From Planctomycetota bacterium (GTDB lineage Bacteria > Planctomycetota > UBA8108 > UBA1146 > JAJFFE01): a DNA stretch of 64,000 nucleotides. Of the stretch, positions 26,808-35,125 are shown piece by piece. Each line of letters opens with the position of its first letter. Positions within the stretch are counted from its first letter, which is position 1. Under the pieces are notes generated by a model. That model did not search any database and was not told the origin of the DNA. It saw nothing but the letters and a program-made list of their open reading frames with translations. The stretch lies in contig JAJFFE010000059.1 of NCBI GenBank assembly GCA_021776775.1, forward strand, positions 1-64,000. Reading direction: 5' to 3'. Position numbers and translations under genes: made by a program.

Positions 26808-28976
26808 ATGTTCGACACACTCAGAGATAACGCCGCGTACGTCGGGATCGGTGCCGCTGCCATCTCGATCGTCTATGCGTTCGTCCTTACCAAATGGATC
26901 AAGAAGCAGTCCGACGGTGATGATCGAATGCGGAAGTTGGCGAAGGCCGTCCAAGACGGTGCGATGGCATTCCTCAAGACGGAGTACTCGATCCTTTCCG
27001 GGTTCGTGATCATCGTAGCGATTGCTCTATTCGTGGCGCTGCCTGGCGGCGAGACCAAGTTGGGTCAGAACACCGCGATCGCGTTCATCCTCGGCGCGCT
27101 GACCAGCGGTATCGCGGGTTGGGTTGGAATGCGAACCGCTACTCAGAGCGCGGTCCGCACAACGGAAGCGGCGAAGACGAGTCTTGCCGGCGCCTTGACC
27201 GTGGCGTTCCGATCAGGATCCGTCATGGGGCTGACGGTGGTCGGTCTCGGTCTCTCCGGCATCTGCGTCCTTTACTTGATCCACGCGCCGGCAGCGGGTG
27301 TCGACGCGGTCACCAACTACATCGAGCCGATCTTCGGCTTCTCGTTTGGTGCCTCGTCGATCGCGCTCTTCGCCCGTGTTGGTGGGGGAATCTTCACTAA
27401 GGCGGCAGACGTCGGCGCTGACCTCGTCGGTAAGGTCGAAGCCGGGATTCCGGAAGACGATCCCCGCAACCCCGCCACGATCGCAGACAACGTTGGAGAC
27501 AACGTCGGTGACGTGGCCGGTATGGGCGCCGACCTCTTCGAGTCCTACGCAGGGTCGATCATTGCGAGCATGGCGATTGCGTTCAGTATTGTCGTGGCGG
27601 GTGTTGCTCCCGCGTTCGCCGATCGCCTTCCGCTGATCGTGCTCCCGCTCATTCTCGCGGGCATCGGGATCATTGCGTCACTCATCGGAACCTTCGTCGT
27701 GAAGACCTCGGACGAGTCGCACATCCACCACGCGCTGTTTCGCGGCCTGTTGGTCGCCAGTGTGTTGTTCGCCGTGGGGGCAGCGGGCGTCTTCGCCATC
27801 ATGCCGGAGCCGGAGTCGATCTTTGGTGAGGGTAAGTACTTCCAGTACGGCAAGTGGGGCGTCTACGGCGCCATGATCGGCGGCCTGCTACTCGGAATCA
27901 TCGTCGGGAAGATCACCGAGTTCTACACCTCCGAGCAAATGAAGCACGCGCGAAGTATTGCCGAGCATTCGGAGCAGGGAGCTGCGACGAACATCATTCA
28001 GGGTCTCGCGGTCGGCATGCAGTCGACGGTTTGGCCAGTCATCTGGATCTGCGTCGCGATCTACTGCGGATACGAATTCGCCGGCTTGTACGGCATTGCG
28101 ATAGCCGCGGTCGGCATGCTGTCCACACTCGGTATCTCGCTGGGTGTCGACGCGTACGGCCCCGTGGCAGACAACGCCGGTGGTATCGCCGAAATGGCTC
28201 ACTGCGACCCAATCGTGCGAGAGCGTACCGACGCTCTCGACGCTGTGGGCAACACGACCGCCGCGATCGGCAAAGGCTTCGCGATCGGATCGGCCGCGTT
28301 GACGGCTCTCGCTCTCTTCGCGTCGTATCGCGAAGCGGTCGGGTTTGCAGTGGTTCGCATGAATGGTGAGTTGGCGGACGGTGCGGCTCGGCTCACGAAC
28401 CCGCTCTTGAACGGGATCGACATCATGAACCCGAAGGTGACCATCGGTCTCTTTCTCGGGGGTGCCATGACGTTCATGTTCTCGGCGCTGACCATGAAAG
28501 CCGTGGGCCGCGCGGCGGGAGCGATGATCGACGAGGTGCGTCGGCAGTTCAAAGCGTTCCCGGGCATCATGGAAGGAACGCAGGATCCCGATTACGCCGC
28601 GTGCGTGGCGATCTCGACCAAGGGATCATTGCGCGAAATGATTGTCCCGGGTGTCCTCGCCGTCGTCATTCCGATCGTCGTAGGCTGCTGGAGCCCGCTG
28701 GCGCTCGGCGGCATGCTGGCCGGAGCGCTCGTCACCGGCGTGTTGTTCGCTATCTTCATGGCGAACGCGGGTGGGGCATGGGACAACGCGAAGAAGTACA
28801 TCGAAGGCGGCGCTCACGGTGGCAAAGGCTCGGAGGCCCACAAGGCTTCCGTCGTCGGAGACACCGTCGGTGACCCGTTCAAGGATACGAGCGGTCCGTC
28901 ACTCAACATCCTGCTGAAGTTGATGTGCATTGTTTCGCTCGTTTTCGTGCCCCTGTTCGTCAAGTTCTTGGGCTAG
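26808..28976 (+). CDS. hppA: Membrane-bound (K+-dependent type) pyrophosphatase
   Basis: [74 protein letters not shown] (Ala version). Confidence 0.97.
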   Translation: MFDTLRDNAAYVGIGAAAISIVYAFVLTKWIKKQSDGDDRMRKLAKAVQDGAMAFLKTEYSILSGFVIIVAIALFVALPGGETKLGQNTAIAFILGALTSGIAGWVGMRTATQSAVRTTEAAKTSLAGALTVAFRSGSVMGLTVVGLGLSGICVLYLIHAPAAGVDAVTNYIEPIFGFSFGASSIALFARVGGGIFTKAADVGADLVGKVEAGIPEDDPRNPATIADNVGDNVGDVAGMGADLFESYAGSIIASMAIAFSIVVAGVAPAFADRLPLIVLPLILAGIGIIASLIGTFVVKTSDESHIHHALFRGLLVASVLFAVGAAGVFAIMPEPESIFGEGKYFQYGKWGVYGAMIGGLLLGIIVGKITEFYTSEQMKHARSIAEHSEQGAATNIIQGLAVGMQSTVWPVIWICVAIYCGYEFAGLYGIAIAAVGMLSTLGISLGVDAYGPVADNAGGIAEMAHCDPIVRERTDALDAVGNTTAAIGKGFAIGSAALTALALFASYREAVGFAVVRMNGELADGAARLTNPLLNGIDIMNPKVTIGLFLGGAMTFMFSALTMKAVGRAAGAMIDEVRRQFKAFPGIMEGTQDPDYAACVAISTKGSLREMIVPGVLAVVIPIVVGCWSPLALGGMLAGALVTGVLFAIFMANAGGAWDNAKKYIEGGAHGGKGSEAHKASVVGDTVGDPFKDTSGPSLNILLKLMCIVSLVFVPLFVKFLG

Positions 28977-28989
28977 GGACAGCGACTGC

Positions 28990-29406
28990 ATGTCAGAAGA
29001 GAAGGGCGTAGCGCCCAAAGACCTGAGCGGTTGCGACGCGAAAGAAGTCGCGATCGCAATCGCTCAGTTACTCGACGCCCGGCGTTCGGAGGATATCTCG
29101 GTCATCGATGTCCGAGAGGTGCTTCCGATCACGTCGTACTTTGTCGTAGCGAGCGGTTCGTCTTCTCGCGCCCTCAAGATGCTTGGCGACGCCGCGGAGA
29201 AACTTCTTCGCGGCAGCGCCTTCCAGAAGCAAGGGGTCGAAACCGACGACGAAGGTCGTTGGGTGTGTATCGACTACAGTGAAGTCGTCGTGCACTTGTT
29301 CGATCCTGACGCGCGCGGGTTCTATGACCTCGACCGACTGTGGGGCGACGCCCCAAAGGTTGAGTTCCCCAAGCTCGACGCGTCGCAGAGCGATTCCGCG
29401 GAGTAG
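28990..29406 (+). CDS. rsfS: Ribosomal silencing factor
   Basis: EDISVIDVREVLPITSYFVVASGSSSRALKMLGDAAEKLL...GRWVCIDYSEVVVHLFDPDARGFYDLDRLWGDAPKVEF. Confidence 0.95.
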   Translation: MSEEKGVAPKDLSGCDAKEVAIAIAQLLDARRSEDISVIDVREVLPITSYFVVASGSSSRALKMLGDAAEKLLRGSAFQKQGVETDDEGRWVCIDYSEVVVHLFDPDARGFYDLDRLWGDAPKVEFPKLDASQSDSAE

Positions 29407-29407
29407 C

Positions 29408-29432
29408 CGCGCGCGCAGTTAGTGCGCGCGCG
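29408..29432. terminator. Alternating-CG hairpin between convergent genes (9-bp stem, 7-nt loop)
   Basis: CGCGCGCGC-agttagt-GCGCGCGCG located between the two stop codons. Confidence 0.5.
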
Positions 29433-29433
29433 C

Positions 29434-31575
29434 TTACTCGGTGGTAAAGATCTCCAAGAATCCCAATCGACCGAGCCCTGGATCTCCCCGCCCGACAGTG
29501 ACCATCTTGCCTCCCGGGATGGGATACGGCGTTCCACCGGTCGCGCCAGTTGGCCATGGAATGACTCGATCCGCGGTGCGCCGGGTCTCATGGTCGGCGA
29601 GGGCTCCCACATCGAAGATCTCGAGCGCGGTAAGCGACGGAACCCACAGTTGCCGTCCAAAGAGTCGAGGCATTCCCACCAACAGCGGTCCCTCTGGATC
29701 AACGATCTCGTTTTTCACAACGGAAACCGCCACGCTGAGTTCGAGGTCGGCAAATCTCGCGTGTCGTCCGTCGAGGCCAATCGTTCGGTAGCTCATGAGA
29801 TTCGACCCGGCGTCGATTCCGGTGTCCAAGATGGCCACCGCGCCGTCGACCATCCCGAGCAGGCTGGTCTGAGCCTCGACCGGAACTTTCCAGGCGACGG
29901 TCCAAGTGCGAAGGTCGATCGCCAGCAGGAACAGCGACCCGGGAGGCAGGGTGACCCATAGCGGTCCCTGCGGTCGTTCGATCACCAGCCCTGGTCCCGG
30001 ATAGCGAGGTCTTGGCGACGACAAGCTGGGGAACGGTAGACCGAAGAAGCGAGCCAGGCTCGTGTTCGCGTGCATGACTCGGTTCTCGAACTCGTTGAAC
30101 AGCGGGAAGAACTGAACCCCGCGCAGATGTCCGTTGCGGGTGTCGAGACGGCTCAGCATTCCGAAACTACAGCCGACGAGTAGTTCTCCGCCGTAGAGGA
30201 CGAGCTCGACTTCTGGAAGAACTCCTCGTAGGTCCCGGTTGGAAATCCAGCGCGTTGAACGCCCGGCGAGGTGTCGGGTCCAGAGTTTGGATCTCCGTTT
30301 CAAATCGAAGGCGACCACATCTATTTCGACGCGGCGCAACCCGCGAAAGACGGGTACGAAAAGTCGATCTCCGTCGATGACGGGGCGCCCACAGACCGAG
30401 TCTGTTTCAGGGATGTGCTCGCTGAGATCCATGTGCACTTTAGGTGGCGTGGACTCCGCATCGAAAACGACAAGTCTGTGGAAGGCGATCTCCTTGCCAC
30501 CGCGCTGTCTGGTAAGGATCTGCTTCATCGGGTGATTGTCGACTTCGTCTCGATTGGTCCGAAACAAGAAGGCGCGGTAGCGATCCGTTGCGGTGGCGAA
30601 CACGGGAGGGAGTAGCAGGGCTGGTTGGGAACGCTTGGGGCCGAAGGATTGTGCGTCGATCGTCCATTCCACGCGGGGCGGTCGTGACGTCGATACTGAG
30701 AACGCTTCGCTGCCCGTTGCGATTACGACGTGGTCCGGCTCGACGAGCGGAAAGATCGCGCCGAGCGGGGAGCGCCGCGTGGGATGCTCCGGCGCGGTCG
30801 GTTGCGTCGGGTCGTACCGATCAGGATTCGACGCGAGTTCCAGCGGGTGGCGGGAGAGCAGGTAGAGCTCCGTCACCGGTTCCGGATTCAGCCGTTCGTG
30901 TCGGCGATCCGGGAAGCTCTCGATGGCGGCGTGAGTGGGTGCGCGTCGTTCGGACCGCAACCATCGTTCGAGCGTGGCACGGTCGCTCAGCGTGGGCGCG
31001 CGGTCGAGCCGCCACGCCGTCGCCACCTGTCCGGCCGACAAGGACAATGCACGGCGTTGCGCGGCGGCGCCGGACAGCGGAGGAAACCAGTATTCTGGGT
31101 CTGAGTCGATCAGCGAGCGGGTGCGTTCGAAAGGGCGAAGCGAAGCGATGTCGTCGCGACCGGCGGCCGGAAGGGAGTTGTACCAAGTGGAAAGGGTTTC
31201 CCACGCCGGAGGAATGCGGGCCCACGGATCGACTAACGCGCGGGTGTACGGTAGGCGAGTCTTACTGCGTTTTCGCTCGACGCTTTGCGTGGCGGCCTTC
31301 AGAGCTTCCTGCGTGAGGATCACCTCGCCGCTCCACTCCGCGAGTAACTTGTCGAGCATCACCCTGGCTTGGGTTCGGTCGCCCGTGGTCAGCGTCTCTC
31401 CGATCGCGCGCAACGCTTCTCCCGCCGCCCACGCGGGGGCGTAGACGGCAAGATCCACTTCCCCGAAGGTCATGAATCGAGATCGACGGTCGGACGCGCC
31501 CGTCTGTTCCTGAGTCGACTCTGACGCCGAGGCGCCGATCGTGAGGAGAGTCGTGAGAATGATCCGAAGCTGCAT
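29434..31575 (-). CDS. Secreted PQQ/beta-propeller-like protein of unknown function
   Basis: N-terminal signal; repeated blade-like segments (LLAIDLRTWTVAWKVPVEAQTSLLGMVDGAVAILDTG; GRPVIDGDRLFVPVFRGLRRVEIDVVAFDLKRRSKLWTRHL). Confidence 0.6.
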   Translation of the reverse strand: MQLRIILTTLLTIGASASESTQEQTGASDRRSRFMTFGEVDLAVYAPAWAAGEALRAIGETLTTGDRTQARVMLDKLLAEWSGEVILTQEALKAATQSVERKRSKTRLPYTRALVDPWARIPPAWETLSTWYNSLPAAGRDDIASLRPFERTRSLIDSDPEYWFPPLSGAAAQRRALSLSAGQVATAWRLDRAPTLSDRATLERWLRSERRAPTHAAIESFPDRRHERLNPEPVTELYLLSRHPLELASNPDRYDPTQPTAPEHPTRRSPLGAIFPLVEPDHVVIATGSEAFSVSTSRPPRVEWTIDAQSFGPKRSQPALLLPPVFATATDRYRAFLFRTNRDEVDNHPMKQILTRQRGGKEIAFHRLVVFDAESTPPKVHMDLSEHIPETDSVCGRPVIDGDRLFVPVFRGLRRVEIDVVAFDLKRRSKLWTRHLAGRSTRWISNRDLRGVLPEVELVLYGGELLVGCSFGMLSRLDTRNGHLRGVQFFPLFNEFENRVMHANTSLARFFGLPFPSLSSPRPRYPGPGLVIERPQGPLWVTLPPGSLFLLAIDLRTWTVAWKVPVEAQTSLLGMVDGAVAILDTGIDAGSNLMSYRTIGLDGRHARFADLELSVAVSVVKNEIVDPEGPLLVGMPRLFGRQLWVPSLTALEIFDVGALADHETRRTADRVIPWPTGATGGTPYPIPGGKMVTVGRGDPGLGRLGFLEIFTTE

Positions 31576-31740
31576 GCGATCCCGACGGTTGGTTCGGAGT
31601 AGTGGTCCGCATCAAAGATAGCACCTTACCGACCCCGCTCGCCATCGCGCTTGCACGTCCCTCGGAGCGTTGCTAGCCTGCGCGATTCCCGCCATCTGGT
31701 CGGCAGGACTTACCCAATAGTGAGCGGCATTGAGGTCGAC

Positions 31741-32223
31741 ATGGGGAGCGCAGAGCGTCGTTACCGTTCGCGGAGCACCGCGCAGACCGTGGCACTCGGG
31801 GTTCGACTCGGGCAGGTCGCGGGGCCGGGCCTGGTTCTCGAGTTGATCGGGGACCTTGGGGCGGGCAAGACGCATTTCGTCCGTGGGTTGGCGACCGGTC
31901 TCGGCGTCCCGAGTGGCGTGCGGAGCCCCACGTTCACGATCTGCCAAGTCCACGAGGGCCGCTGTCCCTTGTTCCACATCGACGCGTACCGCATCGACGA
32001 CCCGGAAGAGCTGCTCATACAGGGTTATGACGAGATGCGCGATGTCGGCGTGGTCGCCGTCGAGTGGGCCGATCGGATCGAGCCCCTTCTGCCGCCACGC
32101 CGCCTGCGGGTGGAGATCGACTGTGTCGGGGAAGAGGAACGGGACATTCGGATGTTCGCGTGGGGCGAGGATTTCGAGCGTCTGCTAGACTCTCTGCCCC
32201 CCGGTCCGGATGTCCTCGGCTGA
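31741..32223 (+). CDS. tsaE: tRNA t6A biosynthesis ATPase TsaE
   Basis: LELIGDLGAGKTHFVRGLATGLGVPSGVRSPTFTICQVHEGRCPLFHIDAYRIDDPEEL...VGVVAVEWADRI. Confidence 0.95.
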   Translation: MGSAERRYRSRSTAQTVALGVRLGQVAGPGLVLELIGDLGAGKTHFVRGLATGLGVPSGVRSPTFTICQVHEGRCPLFHIDAYRIDDPEELLIQGYDEMRDVGVVAVEWADRIEPLLPPRRLRVEIDCVGEEERDIRMFAWGEDFERLLDSLPPGPDVLG

Positions 32224-32377
32224 TTACCCGAACGGTGGAGGCTGGCTTGGTTTACAGTACGAAATGCCGGTCGGCGACGTGCCACATTGGACCCGGCGTC
32301 TTAGAATTTGGTTGAGGGATTCATCTCGGACGCGTTCGGCGTGTCGAGATGGGCCCGTAGTGGAGAATGGAAGCTCG

Positions 32378-33463
32378 ATGAAGACCCCGTTGTTCGTCAC
32401 CTCGCTGGAGCCCGCTGGGGGGAAGACCCTCGTTACGCTCGGCCTCGTCAGCGAGTTGAGTCAGACGTTCGAGAAAGTCGGGTTCATCAAGCCCGTCGGC
32501 GTCGCACGGGTACGGGCGGGGCGAGATGGCATCGATCTAGACGCGATGCTCGTCGAGAAACTCCACGCCGTTCACGAGAACATCAAAGACATGTGCCCGG
32601 TGACGCTCGGCAGTGCCAATTGGCCCGAAGTCTCGGAGGCGGAGTCGGCTCGCATGTTGGCCAAGATTCAGGAGTCGTTTCAGAGGATTTCCGAAGGTCG
32701 AGATGTCGTCGTTGTCGAGGGTAGCGGCGGGGCAACAACCGGCGCGTGCCTCGGCTTGTCCAACGCCCGGGTCGCCAATAGCCTCGGCTGTAAGGCGTTG
32801 CTCGTCGTCGAGTACGGCGTGATGAACCACAACCCGTTCGACGCGGTCGTCCTTCACCGTGATCACTTTCGAGCCAACGAAGTCGAGAGCATCGGCGTGA
32901 TCGTCAATAAGGTGCCAGCCGATCGTCTCGATTCATATCGACCGTACGCGGCGAGCCAGTTCGAAAAGATAGGCGCAGAGCTGCTCGGGGTGATCCCCGA
33001 TGAGCCTTCGTTGCGAACGTTCCGATTCTTGCAAGTATCGGAGTTCCTCGACGGCGAGATGATCGCCAGTCCCGAGAACGCTACGCGAGTTGTACACAGT
33101 GTTCGGGTGGGGGCGATGACTCCGCACCGAGCAATCCCGTACTTCACGAGTGGAACGTTGATTATCACGCCAGGCGACCGCGAGGACATTATCGTCACCG
33201 TTTGCGCCGCGGCCTCCAACACTGGGCGTGGCCCCTCGGGACTCGTTCTTACAGCCGGGGAACGTCCCCACGATGCAATTATGGAGCTCCTCGAGCGCTC
33301 CGGTATTCCTACGTTTCTGGCGAACGAAGACTCTTATACGGTCGCCGGAAAGATTCACGATATGCCATTGAGGATTCAACCCACGGACGAAGAGAAGATC
33401 GCCAAGGTTCACAGCATGGTGATCGATCATGTCAACGTGGAAAGAATCCTCGAAAAGATATGA
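32378..33463 (+). CDS. P-loop/DRTGG-type protein resembling phosphotransacetylase N-terminal (BioD-like) domain
   Basis: MKTPLFVTSLEPAGGKTLVTLGLVSELSQTFEKVGFIKPVG...VVVVEGSGGATTGACLGLSNARVANSL...GVIVNKVPADR. Confidence 0.8.
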   Translation: MKTPLFVTSLEPAGGKTLVTLGLVSELSQTFEKVGFIKPVGVARVRAGRDGIDLDAMLVEKLHAVHENIKDMCPVTLGSANWPEVSEAESARMLAKIQESFQRISEGRDVVVVEGSGGATTGACLGLSNARVANSLGCKALLVVEYGVMNHNPFDAVVLHRDHFRANEVESIGVIVNKVPADRLDSYRPYAASQFEKIGAELLGVIPDEPSLRTFRFLQVSEFLDGEMIASPENATRVVHSVRVGAMTPHRAIPYFTSGTLIITPGDREDIIVTVCAAASNTGRGPSGLVLTAGERPHDAIMELLERSGIPTFLANEDSYTVAGKIHDMPLRIQPTDEEKIAKVHSMVIDHVNVERILEKI

Positions 33464-33479
33464 GAATGACGGAGACACG

Positions 33480-34697
33480 ATGGCGGACCAACCGACAGTC
33501 CGACTTGGTCAGGAACTGATCAAGCGCCGACTTGCTTCGGTCACAGAAGTCCGAAAGGGAATGCAAGCGCGTGAAGACCTGCGGCGCAGTGGTACCAACA
33601 CTGCGCTCGGTAACGTGCTTGTTTCCCGCGGAGTCGTGAGCATCCAAGATCTGATGTCGGCGCTTGCCACATTGGGAGACCTCCAAATGAGTTGTCCCAA
33701 TTGTCAGACCGTGTCTCGCATCGAGAACTACGACTCTCGTCAACGACCGGTCTGCGCGTCCTGCACCGGGGAGCTGATTTACGTCGGAGACGCGCCGTCG
33801 AAGCCGCGGACAGTCACGCCGCGTCGCAACGGGGAAGACGACTCGCCGACGCTCGAAGGACGGACCATTGGGAGTTGCCGGATCAAGCGGCGCATTGCCG
33901 CCGGGGGCATGGGGACGGTCTACGAAGCGGAGCAGATCAACCTCGGCAGGATCGTCGCTCTCAAAGTATTGGCGGCTGATCTGTCGCGGGACGCCACCTT
34001 CGTGAAGCGGTTCTTGCTCGAAGCGCGCGCGGCGGCAGAGTTGAATCACCGCAACATCATCCACATCAACGACGCCGGTGAGGACGATGGAATCTTCTAC
34101 TACACCATGGAGTTCGTGCCGGGCGAGAATCTCGCCCAGCGCCTCAAGCGAGAGCGCGTTCTACCCGTCGACGTCGCCCTGCAGATCACTCAGCAAGTGG
34201 CCGAGGCCCTAGCCCATGCGCACGAGCGCAAGATCATCCACCGCGACATCAAACCCGAAAACATCATGATCAAGGACGACGGTACGGTGAAGCTCGCCGA
34301 TCTCGGGTTGGCCAAGAAGACGATGATCGAGGACACCGCGGTGAGTTCGATCACGCAGGCAGGCTCGGTTCTCGGGACGCCGCACTACATGGCCCCGGAG
34401 CAGGCGCGAGATTTCCGTCTGGCCGATCATCGGTCGGACCTCTACAGCCTCGGTGTCACCCTCTACCGAGCGGTCGGCGGCTGCGTCCCCTTCGATGGCA
34501 ATAGTCCGATCGAGGTCATGATGAAAGCGGTCGAGGGGGAGAAGACCCCGCTTCATGAGCTAGTCGACGGTCTCCCGCCGGAAGTCGAGGCTCTGATCGA
34601 TCGCCTCATGCATACCGATCCAGATCACCGATTCCGCGACGCAAAAGTCCTGATCAACGCGCTGATGAGCCTGAGAAAGCACCTCATACATTCGTAG
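33480..34697 (+). CDS. Serine/threonine protein kinase with N-terminal helical and zinc-ribbon-like region
   Basis: IGSCRIKRRIAAGGMGTVYEAEQINLGRIVALKVL...KIIHRDIKPENIMIKDDGTVKLADLGLAKK...GTPHYMAPEQA; CPNCQ...CASC upstream. Confidence 0.95.
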   Translation: MADQPTVRLGQELIKRRLASVTEVRKGMQAREDLRRSGTNTALGNVLVSRGVVSIQDLMSALATLGDLQMSCPNCQTVSRIENYDSRQRPVCASCTGELIYVGDAPSKPRTVTPRRNGEDDSPTLEGRTIGSCRIKRRIAAGGMGTVYEAEQINLGRIVALKVLAADLSRDATFVKRFLLEARAAAELNHRNIIHINDAGEDDGIFYYTMEFVPGENLAQRLKRERVLPVDVALQITQQVAEALAHAHERKIIHRDIKPENIMIKDDGTVKLADLGLAKKTMIEDTAVSSITQAGSVLGTPHYMAPEQARDFRLADHRSDLYSLGVTLYRAVGGCVPFDGNSPIEVMMKAVEGEKTPLHELVDGLPPEVEALIDRLMHTDPDHRFRDAKVLINALMSLRKHLIHS

Positions 34698-34889
34698 CCC
34701 GGATTGAGGTGAACGACCGCCCGGCGAAGTTCCCCACGAACCGGCGGCTTTCTGCGCTGGGACTTGATCCCCTCCCCGCAAGAGCGGCTGAGTCCGGTAT
34801 TGCCGACGGTCTGCCGCTACCCATCCTCGCGGCCGCAGGATAAACTCTCGTTTTCTGGCCTGCCGAAAACACGAGAGATGACTCTGCCA

Positions 34890-35125
34890 TGTGCGACCCT
34901 TCTGAAACCGCCGAAGGTCCGGACCAGTTCTTGGAGCCGGGCGAGTATTACCTCGACGAAGTCGCCATCGACCCGCCGCTCGACGAATTCCGTCGAACGT
35001 TCGAAAAGAAGATTCGATCGTTCGAGGGCGAAGGCGGCGAAGATCGCAGAGCTCCGTACGCCAAGGCGTTCGAACTCGGAGAGTCTTTGATCCGCCGAGA
35101 GCTCGGCTTGGGGGACTCATGCTGA
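34890..35125 (+). CDS. Small conserved-looking hypothetical protein overlapping the SMC-like ATPase gene
   Basis: MCDPSETAEGPDQFLEPGEYYLDEVAIDPPLDEFRRTFEKKIRSFEGEG...; overlaps start of next CDS by 7 nt. Confidence 0.6.
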
